Made by a program: the position numbers and the translations under genes
Part shown: in pieces, positions 22,930 to 31,782 of the stretch
Layout: each line of letters starts with the position of its first letter
How positions within the stretch are numbered: the stretch's first letter is position 1
Source of the DNA: Sphingobacteriaceae bacterium
GTDB taxonomy: Bacteria > Bacteroidota > Bacteroidia > B-17B0 > Aurantibacillaceae
Length of the DNA stretch: 64,000 nt
Direction of reading: 5' to 3'
Assembly: GCA_016709575.1 (NCBI GenBank)
Contig: JADJMM010000008.1
Location: 62,001 to 126,000, forward strand
Notes under the pieces: model-generated
Seen by the model: only the letters and a program-made list of their open reading frames with translations
What the model was told of the DNA's origin: nothing
Database searches by the model: none

Positions 22930-23535
22930 ATGGCTTTAGGAATAGTAAACTCAATCGACGATCCTGCTAACCCGATATCAGGAACAATTAAAGAGGATGA
23001 AAGTGAACAAATTTATCCATTCAGGGATTCAAATTTCCCGAGCACGGGATTAGGACAAGGCTCTCCATGTACTTATGATATCGATTACTCTGTTGACCAG
23101 CCGATAGCAACAAACCTTCAATCTTATACACCTACCTTGGTAGAAGTCAGCACTGCGGTAACACAAGATTATACTGTTAGAACAGGCGAGACACTAAAAA
23201 TTAAACGCGGTGGAGTTGTGACCGGTAGTGTAAACGTGAATAATGGTAATTTATTTGTTGAAGACCAAGGTTCTGTATTAGGAAACATTACTGTAGATCT
23301 TCAAGGTAGTTTTATCGTAAGAAAAGGCGGAACAGTTACCGGAAGTATTATGATTTCAAACGGAAGCGCTATGAAAGTGGTGAATAAGGGTAAAATTACA
23401 GGAAGCGTTACTATCATGAAGGCTAATCGTTTAATTATGGGGAACGCTAATGACGGTGGTATTCTTTACGGCTCACTTACTATTCAAAAAGTCAGAAGAG
23501 TAATCATAACTGATACTACTAAATTTAATTGCTAA
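22930..23535 (+). CDS. Short beta-solenoid (bactofilin-like) protein of unknown function
   Basis: A 201-residue protein without signal peptide or membrane span. Residues ~80-190 are a regular beta-solenoid: repeats of about 17-18 residues with GGVVTGSVNV, QGSVLGNITV, GGTVTGSIMI, KGKITGSVTI and GGILYGSLTI at equal spacing, i.e. G-x-[VI]-x-G-[SN]-[VIL]-[TMN]-[VI]. The rhythm is that of bactofilins and other right-handed helices that polymerise end to end, but the ~75-residue N-terminus (rich in D, P, S) is not bactofilin-like. The chain ends in Cys. It stands alone with its own terminator, upstream of the toxin gene. Function unknown; a filament or particle component is my guess. Confidence 0.75.
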   Translation: MALGIVNSIDDPANPISGTIKEDESEQIYPFRDSNFPSTGLGQGSPCTYDIDYSVDQPIATNLQSYTPTLVEVSTAVTQDYTVRTGETLKIKRGGVVTGSVNVNNGNLFVEDQGSVLGNITVDLQGSFIVRKGGTVTGSIMISNGSAMKVVNKGKITGSVTIMKANRLIMGNANDGGILYGSLTIQKVRRVIITDTTKFNC

Positions 23536-23591
23536 ATCTTTTATTTGAGACAGACGGTAATTTCCTACGTCTTTTATACGATGATGAATAT

Positions 23592-23620
23592 AAAAAACCC
23601 GCTTTTTAGCGGGTTTTTTT
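23592..23620 (+). terminator. Intrinsic terminator after the beta-solenoid gene
   Basis: AACCCGC-TTTTTA-GCGGGTT followed by TTTTTT: a seven-pair GC-rich stem and T run, 57 bases past the stop. It separates this gene from the toxin gene. Confidence 0.92.
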
Positions 23621-23672
23621 ATTGGCGTTTCTTCCTAAATTCCTAAAAATTATTATTTTTACTCCCCTGTTT

Positions 23673-26600
23673 ATGAGACGGATTAAAAGTATAATACTTG
23701 TATTTCTGTTAGCCTTTTGTGAAGTCTCTTTTTCGCAAATCTATCCCGTACAATTAAGTGCGCAGTTAATTCCGCCTTACAGCGGGTACTTAACGGATTA
23801 CGCCGACCCGTCTTCCGAAAAATTAAAAATCATTTTGCAGTTTAATGATTTTACTACGCCGCAATACAATATTCGTTTGAGAATTGAAATTAAAGGAAAT
23901 GGATTTACTCTCGTTACGAAACAACTTTTTAATCCACCACCCATAAATTTACAATCAGGTGTACCGCTTTTATTAAGTGGCGCTGATTTAGCCCCTTATC
24001 TGAATAGTAATAATCTCGATTTCATTGGTATTAATCAGAGTCAATACGAACAACGTATGGCTTTACCCGAAGGGTATTACAGCGTTTGTGTAAAGGCTTA
24101 CGATTACTACAATCCCGGAAACATACAAGTAAGTAATGAATCTTGTACGCAAGCCTGGTTTACTTTAAGCGACCCGCCTTTTTTAAATTTACCGCAGTGT
24201 GGAAAAAATGTAACACCCCAAACACCTCAAAATATTTTATTTCAGTGGACGCCAATGCACTTGAGTTCGCCCAACAGTGCTGCGAATACCGAATATGAGT
24301 TCGCCTTATGGGAAGTTCGTCCGGATTCATCTGCAAATCCTAATCAAGTTATTTTAAGTACCGCGCCAATTTTCAGTACAACAACTAATTTAACTTTATT
24401 GAATTACGGAATTGCCGAACCACCTTTAAATATTTACATGAAATATGTTTGGCGTGTACGCGCTAAAGATATTACCGGACGAGATTGGTTTAAAAATACC
24501 GGCTACTCTCAAATTTGCACTTTTGTGTATGGCGATTTGCAGTCTGTTTTAGGAAATGCACTTAACTTAACGCTGAGTGCAGAAGGAATTACACATCGTT
24601 TAGGAAAATGTACATGGAACACGCAAAATATTTACACGAAATATTTATTGCAAGTTCGGAAAACAGGAACGCAAAATTGGTTCGATTATAATTGTACAAC
24701 CGGTTTCGAAAAAATAAATAATCTGGAACCGAATGCAACTTACGAAGCAAGAGTTAGAGGTGAAGGAACTATTACGGGCGACTGGAGTAACACCGCCACC
24801 TTTAATACAAACAGCGAACCTAATTATAGTTGCAACGATCAAACACAATACGCGGATGTTTTAGCAGCACAACCTTTACCTGCGCATAAAGCGATTATTG
24901 GTTTAATAATTCAAACCGGACAATTTGAAGTTATTACTACGCAAATTAATCCGAGTGGTCCGCCCGGTTGGTATAGTGGTAAAGGGTACGCAAAAGTATT
25001 TGGTGCTTTGCCATTGGCGGTTCAGTTTAATAATATTTTTATTGATGATAATAACCGTCACCAGCAAGGTGTGATACAAGCGCTCACCAAAGGAATTGAT
25101 AATTGGGTGCATGAATGGGACGTAAAAGATGCTGAGGAAAATGCTAATGCAATGCCCGGTGTTGTTGATAGTATTTACATAAATGGAAATCAAATTTGTG
25201 TAAAGATTCAGGGAAAATTTCGGATTCTTGTTTTGCATTTCCGCCCAATCAAAATGTTGTAGTTGTTAGAGATGATAATGGAAATCAGTGGACGGTAACT
25301 GTAAATCCGCCGCCGCCGACTATTACGGGACCAACAAATTATAATCAATATAGCAATGATGAATTATCTGCGAGCGATAGTGCGCTTGTTGTTTTTGAAA
25401 AAAGTCCTGCACAAGTGTATGGTTTTGATGAGAAGAAATACACGGCGTGGACAAATAATTACGAATTAATAAAGCTAAGAAACGGCAAAAATTATTTTGT
25501 GCCATACAAAAGCGTAAAGGAATTTAGCAATGATGAAGTATATGCGAAAATAGATATTAAAGGATTTGTTGCAAGTAAATTAAGTTTTAAAACCGACAAT
25601 AGTTTTGAGTTAACGAAAACCGAAGTAAATTCTACCACTTATAAATTAAATGTGCCTTATCAATACAGAAGTGTTTATGCTTGGTACGATGGAAAGAAAG
25701 TCGGGAAATTAAATGTAGTAAGTTTAAAAACCATTGCTAAAAAATTAGTGATTGTCCCTGTAGGAAACGCGAACATTAGCACCACCAATTTACAAACTGA
25801 CTTAAATAAAATTTTTAGTCAAGCCAATGTAACTTGGAATGTAACTGCAAAACCTGCTTTCACTTTTAATTTAGGAAACGATGGTTTAGAAGCAGCAGAT
25901 GCAACTTTAATGAGTAAGTACAGTGCGGAGATGCGTGCATTACGTGATGCTTACAAACAAGCTACTCCTGATTATGATAAAGAAGCGTATTATGTTTTTG
26001 TAGTAAATAATTTTGATGAACCCTCATTAAAAGGTTACATGGTGCGCGGACGAGCATTAGGATTTGTAACAAGCAGCGCCACCACAAAAGAAATAGCTCA
26101 CGAATTAGCGCATGGTGCCTTTGGTTTGGAGCATACTTTTCCTGCTATAGGTAAAAATACCAGCAAGAATTTACTCGATTACGGAACTGGGACTGAGTTA
26201 GGGAAGGTGCAGTGGGAGGAGATGCAGAATCCTAGGCCGTTCCCAAGTTGGAATGATGATGAAGACGATGCTGCGATGATGGAGTCGGAGTATTTTGCGA
26301 AGTATAATCCAACAGGTAATGCTCAAACAGACGGTATTTTTCCAAGATGGGTTTGGGATAATCAACCAGCTTCGTTATTTGGCTTACCTGTTTACTGCGG
26401 ATTTATAGATGCAATTTCTGGTGATGTAGAATCATTAGGGGACTTGGCTAAAATGTTTGGTTGTTGGAATTTGCTAACTGGTGGATATGCTGCGCTTTCA
26501 CCAGAATGCATTGAATTAAGAAAAAAAACAGTTGAGACAGGTAAATTCGTTATTACAGTTGCAAAATGTAATTCTGTAATATCTTATGGTACCACCGCTG

Positions 26601-27658
26601 AATGTCTTGAGACAAATGGATTAATTAGTACCACTATCAAGGAATTTTTTCAAGGCTTAACTCCTGGAACATTACCCGAGGTTCAATACAATTATGGAAA
26701 AGCCGTTTGGTTTATTGGTTCCCTATTCGTTGGTGCAGGCGAAGCATTAATGATAGTAAGAGGAGGTATTTCTGTTACCAAAGCTTATGTGGTTTTGAAT
26801 AAAATAAAACCAGTTATTAGTTCGATTAAAGCTTTTGTAGCTGCAGGAATTAAAGGTCAGAAGGTTGGTAAGGCAATAATGTATGTCTTTGAAGGCAAGA
26901 ACATCTTATTACTCGATGCTGGTGTTATAACAATTAAGAATGAAATTTCAAGTTGCGAAACAGTTATTGCGAGTCTTGGTAAAAGAAAAGTAAATGTAAA
27001 TGGGACAGTAGTTGAGAAAGAACTTACAGTTGGTAAAAATCAAGCAGGCGAGGTTGGGGTATATGTGAGTGGCACCTTTGTTGCGAAAACAGGAGTTGAG
27101 CTTAAGGCTTTTTTAGCTACGATCATAAATAAACCTGTTGGAAAAACTTACAATGGTAAATTTTACAAGTCAGTTAGTAAGTATGCTGAAACAAATTATG
27201 GAGCTAAGCCTAATATTATTTCTGAACACTCTATAGAGGAGGCTTGGGGAAGATATGATCTTAAAGGCGAGAGTGGAATGTATTATAGTAAAACATTTTC
27301 TGGAAACAAAGTAGAAATGGAGACCTACGGAAACTGGAATAGTTATAGTACATATGAATATGATAATGTTCAGGTCAGTGATATGCTTGATATGACAGAT
27401 GAAGTTGTTCAGCAAAAATTGGGTACGGAATTTAATCAAATGGTTAAAACAATTAGTAATACTGGTGATGAAGCTGTTGATAAAGCAATAAATTACGAGT
27501 TCACTAACATTATAGGTACATGGGCAAGACAGAGTGGTTATAAAGGAATAATTGTGCCTGGTGCAAGAGGTAATAAAGATTATGTAAATTTGGTAATGTT
27601 TAACCAATCGGATTTGACCGTAGTTTTAAGTGGTAAGGTCCCTGTAAAATTAAAATAG
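23673..27658 (+). CDS. Large secreted toxin: TANFOR-like N-terminus, HExxH protease domain, RES-like C-terminal domain; one frameshift
   Basis: One missing A near 25206 restores a ~1,328-residue protein. ATG 23673 gives a signal peptide (MRRIKSIILVFLLAFCEVSFS). Residues ~20-300 resemble the Bacteroidota TANFOR region; ~310-400 is a fibronectin III-like unit (YLLQVRKTGTQNW, NNLEPNATYEARVRG). Residues ~700-860 form a zincin with HELAHGAFGLEH (His810, Glu811, His814, His821), followed by LLDYGTGTELGKVQWEE as in other Bacteroidota polymorphic toxins. A hydrophobic stretch (AVWFIGSLFVGAGEALMIV) follows. The last ~140 residues fit the RES fold: GRYDLKGESGMYYS (Arg1194), VEMETYG (Glu1215/1217), MLDMTDEVVQQKLG, TWARQSGYKGIIVPGAR, NLVMF. 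RES enzymes destroy NAD+. No type IX tail is visible. The candidate immunity gene starts one base after the stop. Confidence 0.8.
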
Positions 27659-27659
27659 G

Positions 27660-28181
27660 ATGGATGAGGCTTTAAAAAAAGAACTCGAAAAATGTAAGGA
27701 TGCAGCTGAGGGTACTCTGGATAAGCAATTCTACGATTTTTATATTTTGGATTTTGCTGACTATTTGAAAAAATATTATTCAAGTAGTGAATTGACGAAA
27801 TGGAAACAGTGGAATGGAAAATATGTGCTTCCGTGTTTTAGGAAAGAAGGAAGGGAGGAATGGTATGAATGGTTGAAAAAGTATCAACCACCATTTTATC
27901 CCGATTACCTGATAGCAGAAGATTTTTTTGATAAACTAAAGATAGACAAGCGATTTGATAATGATTTGAAGTATTTCTTTTCGTTTCTTGTTTCTTGTGG
28001 TTTTTTTATTGAAAACAAGATATCTTTTGAAGAATGGATTAATGCAAAAAATTGGCAAAGACCATGGTCTAATGAGCTACCCGATAGCCCTAAGACAATA
28101 TTGGAAATATTATCTTATCAGTATGGACACAATTATCTCAAAACCATTTTAATTGAAATGCCTTATTTTCAAAGACGATAA
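27660..28181 (+). CDS. Probable immunity protein for the RES-like toxin
   Basis: A 173-residue soluble protein, rich in aromatic and charged residues (EWYEWLKKYQPPFYPDY, FFSFLVSCGFFIE), no signal peptide. Its ATG begins one base after the toxin stop (TAGG-ATG), the strict toxin-immunity arrangement of polymorphic toxin loci. It is not similar to the Xre/MbcA-type antitoxins that neutralise intracellular RES toxins, so if it is the immunity factor it belongs to another family. No known domain is recognised; the role rests on gene position and size. Its stop lies at the edge of an attC-like spacer. Confidence 0.65.
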   Translation: MDEALKKELEKCKDAAEGTLDKQFYDFYILDFADYLKKYYSSSELTKWKQWNGKYVLPCFRKEGREEWYEWLKKYQPPFYPDYLIAEDFFDKLKIDKRFDNDLKYFFSFLVSCGFFIENKISFEEWINAKNWQRPWSNELPDSPKTILEILSYQYGHNYLKTILIEMPYFQRR

Positions 28182-28264
28182 CAACCTAACTTAAACTATT
28201 CTGATATTACAAACTCGAGCGAAGATGATCCGAGTCCGCCCGCTTACGTTTATTTGCTGTTAGC
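28182..28264. repeat. attC-like palindromic spacer 1
   Basis: The segment is bounded by TAACAAC (28179-28185) and GCTGTTA (28256-28262), an inverted pair, with CTAAC/GTTAG copies at 28186 and 28258 and an inner stem ACTCG/CGAGT (28213-28235). It separates the immunity gene from a convergent orphan gene. On the minus strand it ends in GTTAGGT, matching the integron core GTTRRRY. Confidence 0.5.
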
Positions 28265-28273
28265 ACCAGTTCT

Positions 28274-29449
28274 TTAGTCTTCAACCGCTTTGAAGTGTGT
28301 TGCCATGTCTTCAATTGGCATAATCTGAAATTTTGCAACGCCCATTCCTAAAGGAAAGTAAGGGTGTGCATTGTCAAGATTGTAATAGAATTCAATAACT
28401 TGTAATGATGATTTAACGGAGTCAAAAATAGATGTCTTGAGCATGTCCTCGTAAAGGTCTTGATTCAACTCTGTCCCTTTATTAACGGTTTTCTGATGGA
28501 TTATTTCGTTGCGAACTCTCTCTAATTCTTTAAATTTTGGCCAAAACGTTTCCGCTTTGATGTCCGTGGACTTAAGTATATCAGGCAATATTTTACTTAA
28601 TTTTTCAGAAGTCTGCATCCACCTCTCAATATTTTCTTTATTCCATGTTTCCTCAATCCCTTTTTCGTTTGTCTTTGTGTATTTGAAATTTTCCGGAATA
28701 GCAGCGTTTGTAAATGCCTCAACGGCTACATAAGCAAAAATTATACACGCCTGGATTTCCTCAAAGAAGTCGTACAATTGCGATTTATCGTTGTCCTTCA
28801 AATCAATCTTCTTTTCTTTACGGTTAAGAATTAAGTTTTTGTGAAGAGCTTTCGCCCGTTTGAATGACTTTTTCATTATACTCAACGAAAGAGCAATGTT
28901 ATTCGGAGTGGTATAGAAAACTTGTTTGTCATTAACCTTGGCGTTATTGCCTTTTGCTAGAGCATATATTCGGTTGTCAGCTTTTGAATGAAGTCTTGTT
29001 AATCGTGCTTCACGAATATCTGCTCGTTGCCAATTATCATCGGTAACACCACCAAGTTTAAATTCATGATCAAATAAGTTATAACTTTTATTAGCCTTAA
29101 GAAATTCATTGTGAAATAAATCAATAATGAAACCTAAATGTTCCATAATAAATTCTTCTTGGATAGTAACACTAAAAGTAGTTTTAATAAGTATGATAGA
29201 ATCGTCTGTAAGTCCTAAGAGTATTCCGCCACTGAAAGTTGTCTTACGATGGTCATTAGTATACCAAGGGGTTTGAATTCGAATTACGTCATTAAGAATT
29301 TTGAATGTGTCGGTGTCTGCATAGTCTTTCTCTTGAATGCAATTCCATTTTTCTGGTAATTTCTTTTTAAAAGAGTCAAAATATTTTTTAAGGCTATTAC
29401 CGTTTTTCGATCTAATTGTTAAGTCTGTATAAAGTCGAATATTTTCCAT
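28274..29449 (-). CDS. Orphan protein with C-terminal HEPN-like RxxxxH motif
   Basis: A 391-residue soluble protein of no recognised family. The C-terminal third is helical and contains FKELERVRNEIIHQK; RNEIIH (313-318) is the Rx4-6H motif of HEPN domains, and the preceding helix (IIFAYVAVEAFTNAAIP) is typical of the Apea/Cthe-type HEPN families found in abortive-infection and other defence proteins. The N-terminal ~170 residues are beta-rich (GGILLGLTDDSIILIKTTF) with unknown role. If the motif is functional the protein is an RNase. It is flanked by palindromic attC-like spacers on both sides, lies on the strand opposite the toxin, and looks like a mobile cassette. Confidence 0.6.
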   Translation of the reverse strand: MENIRLYTDLTIRSKNGNSLKKYFDSFKKKLPEKWNCIQEKDYADTDTFKILNDVIRIQTPWYTNDHRKTTFSGGILLGLTDDSIILIKTTFSVTIQEEFIMEHLGFIIDLFHNEFLKANKSYNLFDHEFKLGGVTDDNWQRADIREARLTRLHSKADNRIYALAKGNNAKVNDKQVFYTTPNNIALSLSIMKKSFKRAKALHKNLILNRKEKKIDLKDNDKSQLYDFFEEIQACIIFAYVAVEAFTNAAIPENFKYTKTNEKGIEETWNKENIERWMQTSEKLSKILPDILKSTDIKAETFWPKFKELERVRNEIIHQKTVNKGTELNQDLYEDMLKTSIFDSVKSSLQVIEFYYNLDNAHPYFPLGMGVAKFQIMPIEDMATHFKAVED

Positions 29450-29473
29450 TTATTGTCTGTCCTAATAATTGGT

Positions 29474-29661
29474 ACTAACGGTTTCACGGTTGGCGATCGG
29501 CGGGTTTTGAAACACTAAACCTTCTACACCCTAAAACGTTTATTAAAGATACCAAACAAAATTAGCGGCCGCAAATAAATTTCCCGAAGGGACAACTAAC
29601 TCTGCGCGCCGCGATAACCTTCTTCCGCCCGCTGGTCGCCATACCGTGTGTTAGCTGCTGC
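29474..29661. repeat. attC-like palindromic spacer 2 (long)
   Basis: Two arms about 145 bases apart pair imperfectly: left 29485-29504 reads CACGGTTGGCGATCGGCGGG; the right arm 29628-29648, reverse-complemented, reads CACGGTATGGCGACCAGCGGG. Outside them are CTAACG on the left and TTAGCTGCTGC on the right. The arms differ by a few substitutions and one unpaired base, as in integron attC stems. It fills the gap between the two minus-strand orphan genes. Confidence 0.65.
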
Positions 29662-29663
29662 TT

Positions 29664-30298
29664 TTATTGTCCGTATGCAATAACAATGTATATAAGTGGT
29701 ATAAAAATTACAAGGGCAATAATGAGAGGTGTCCAAATTGGTCGCGCTCTATATTTTGTATCTTCTCCAATGTATTTTTTGAAAAGTACTGATTAAGAAT
29801 TATTGCCCCACCAATACTTGCGCCTACAGTCAACCCAGTACTATTGCCGGGAACATAAGAAAGCACCCACATTTGAAGAACTGTATAAGAAATACCAAAT
29901 AATAATACTGTCCAACTTAAATCTTTTTTTTCTGTCTTGCTTGCATTCATTGTCATTAGAACCGAACCAAACAATACACTAAAGAATATTGAGAAAGTAT
30001 AAATAGCAGTTTCAGAATAATATTCTGGAGCTTCAGTATCGGTAACGACATTTTTTTTCATTTTACCCCAAAACCCAACGGATTCTTCAGCCGTTCTTTG
30101 TCTACCGAGCTCTTGTTGCTTTTCAATATCATTTACAATTTGTGTAAATTCTTCGTCTGTAAAAGTCCGCCCACGTTTTTTTAATTCGTCAATAGCGGCG
30201 TAAACAGCGAGCGGCGTAAATTTTTGTCTGTTGTCAATGTATTCTTGAAGTCCTTCGTCGGACTTGGTTGTCATTAATTTTACAAAGTCTACTTCCAT
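29664..30298 (-). CDS. Orphan membrane protein, one frameshift near its end
   Basis: The first frame stops at 29708, but adding one base to the T run at 29775-29780 extends it in register to a stop at 29664-29666, giving 211 residues and one more membrane segment (PLIIALVIFIPLIYIVIA). The N-terminal ~80 residues are soluble and helical (LQEYIDNRQKFTPLAVYAAI, IDELKKRGRTFTDEEF), followed by four predicted membrane spans (TFSIFFSVLFGSVLM, WTVLLFGISYTVLQMWVL, GLTVGASIGGAIIL and the restored one). The corrected stop lies only three bases from the spacer core GCAGCTAAC, as expected of a gene cassette. Function unknown. Confidence 0.6.
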
Positions 30299-30316
30299 AA
30301 TGGTTGTCTAAAAGTT

Positions 30317-30345
30317 GCAGCTAACTAATGGCTAGGCGCCATAAT
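30317..30345. repeat. attC-like palindromic spacer 3 (short)
   Basis: GCAGCTAAC at 30317-30325 matches, base for base, the GCAGCTAAC that ends spacer 2 on the same relative side, and is followed by the palindrome ATGGC-TAGGC-GCCAT (30328-30342). It lies 18 bases upstream of the membrane-protein start codon. Confidence 0.5.
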
Positions 30346-30406
30346 TACATTTATAAGCGTTTGTAATTAATTAAAAGTACAAAAAATAATTTAATTAGTT
30401 TTACTT

Positions 30407-30456
30407 AACCTCATCTGTCAGCCAAAGGCTGACACCTTCTACTATCAGGAGAAGGG
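30407..30456. repeat. Intergenic palindromic repeat unit
   Basis: AACCTCATC, hairpin GTCAGCC-AAA-GGCTGAC (perfect seven pairs), then CCTTCT-ACTATCA-GGAGAAGG. Same order as units at 7194-7336 and 18843-18888, with a third different middle stem. Lies between divergent genes. Confidence 0.8.
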
Positions 30457-30528
30457 AAAGTCTGTTGCCAAACAAAATTTCTCAACATTAACGATCCCAA
30501 TGCAACAAATCCGTTTCTTTGTTGGAAG

Positions 30529-31350
30529 ATGTCACTATTTACAGCCTCATTAAATTCAGGGAGCAATGGAAATTGTTATTACGTTGGTAATGCACAAGAG
30601 GCGGTATTAATTGATGCGGGCATTTCTTGTCGTGAGACGGAAAAACGTTTAGCGCGATTGGGTTTAAGCATGAAGCCGGTACGCGCTATTTTTATTTCGC
30701 ATGAGCATAGTGATCATATCCGTGGGGTAGAGGTGCTCTCGAAAAAATATAAAGTACCTGTTTATATTACTGAACTCACCAGGCGCTCGGGTGGTTTAAC
30801 TATTCAGGACGAATTAATAAATACGTTTAAGTCGCACGAAACAATTAGTATTGGTAATTTAAATATTATTCCATTTCCAAAACGTCATGATGCTTCTGAT
30901 CCTTTTAGTTTTGTGGTGAAGAACAGTGAGGTTTGTATTGGGGTTATGACCGACATAGGCAGCGCGTGTGAGCATGTGATTAATTATTTTAAAGAGTGTC
31001 ACGCTGTTTACCTCGAAGCGAATTATTGTGAGACGATGTTGGAGACGGGGCGTTATCCTATTTATTTAAAGAGAAGAATCAGTAGTGATAAAGGACATTT
31101 ATCAAATGATCAGGCAGTGGAATTATTTACTAAACACCGCGCTCCGTTTTTGAGTCATGTGTTCTTGTCACATCTATCAAAAGAAAATAACGATCCGCAA
31201 TCTGCAGCGGCAGCTTTTCAAAAGCACGCGGGTGATACTCAAATAGTAGTGGCTTCGCGTTATAAGGAGTCGCCTTTGTTTTGTATTACCGCTGATGGTA
31301 AAAATACGAGCGAAGTTAATTTACCCGGAGCGCAGATTGCTTTGTTTTGA
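30529..31350 (+). CDS. Metallo-beta-lactamase-fold hydrolase, YycJ/WalJ type
   Basis: A 273-residue protein opening with LNSGSNGNCYYV and carrying the zinc motif HEHSDH (His58, His60, Asp62, His63), a second histidine in FPKRHDASDP and a third in LSHLSKENNDP. Length and opening match the YycJ/WalJ branch of the metallo-beta-lactamase superfamily, soluble cytoplasmic exonucleases with a reported role in DNA repair or replication-linked cell-wall control. All metal ligands are present. It stands alone; repeat units lie on both sides. Confidence 0.88.
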   Translation: MSLFTASLNSGSNGNCYYVGNAQEAVLIDAGISCRETEKRLARLGLSMKPVRAIFISHEHSDHIRGVEVLSKKYKVPVYITELTRRSGGLTIQDELINTFKSHETISIGNLNIIPFPKRHDASDPFSFVVKNSEVCIGVMTDIGSACEHVINYFKECHAVYLEANYCETMLETGRYPIYLKRRISSDKGHLSNDQAVELFTKHRAPFLSHVFLSHLSKENNDPQSAAAAFQKHAGDTQIVVASRYKESPLFCITADGKNTSEVNLPGAQIALF

Positions 31351-31353
31351 CCC

Positions 31354-31418
31354 CCTCCTCCGCCTTAGGCGGATACTCCCCCTTGCACTTCGACTACGCT
31401 CAGTGACCGAGGGGGAGA
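31354..31418. repeat. Intergenic palindromic repeat unit with expanded loop
   Basis: Hairpin TCCGCC-TTA-GGCGGA, then an outer stem CTCCCCC (31375-31382)/GGGGGAG (31411-31417) whose loop contains CACTTCGACTACGCTCAGTG, a sequence I recognise as a frequent intergenic word in Bacteroidota. The order matches the other repeat units without the AACCTCACC end. Lies between convergent genes and may terminate both. Confidence 0.65.
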
Positions 31419-31445
31419 ATTGTTTGTGTTCCAATGAGGAGCTAG

Positions 31446-31778
31446 TTAGTATTTATATACTTTTCCTTTTTCCAGAAGTACCATTGCTGTTTTCCAATCG
31501 GGTAATTTGTCAGCGTCGATTGTAATGGTTCTTATTTCTTTGGCAATGTTTTTACTTCTTTTCATAGCGTCTAAATGAGCGCCGCTTGTAGCAAAGGCTC
31601 GCATGTCTGCTTCGTTTTTCCAAAGACTCATGGTGTAGTGTTTAGTCCAGATCCCTCTTTTCTTAAAATCTACACTGTTAGCTGTTTTTAATGGCTTAAT
31701 TATTTTCAAAGCATCAGCCGAAAGTGCAAAAAACTTTAGCGGACCTTTTAATTCGATGGAGGTGATGGTTGCTTTCAT
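31446..31778 (-). CDS. Small dimeric alpha/beta-barrel protein (DUF3291/monooxygenase-like)
   Basis: A 110-residue soluble protein with the layout of the dimeric ferredoxin-like barrel monooxygenases: ITSIELKGPLKFFALSADA, then KHYTMSLWKNEADMRAFATSGAHLDAMKRSKNI-type central strand-helix. The phrase T-M-S-x-W-x-x-x-x-x-M-x-x-F is the usual signature around the small ligand pocket. Spheroidene monooxygenase-like and DUF3291 proteins share it; the substrate is not predictable. It lies four bases downstream of the GNAT gene and is probably cotranscribed with it. Confidence 0.6.
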   Translation of the reverse strand: MKATITSIELKGPLKFFALSADALKIIKPLKTANSVDFKKRGIWTKHYTMSLWKNEADMRAFATSGAHLDAMKRSKNIAKEIRTITIDADKLPDWKTAMVLLEKGKVYKY

Positions 31779-31782
31779 AAGA

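Noticed and set aside
27170..27607. 145-codon open frame on the minus strand
   Set aside because: Antisense to the toxin's C-terminal domain, which has a clear family pattern; composition is typical of a shadow frame.
29474..29661. Insertion sequence or MITE
   Set aside because: No transposase, no target-site duplication visible; the arms and core words fit an attC-like site better.
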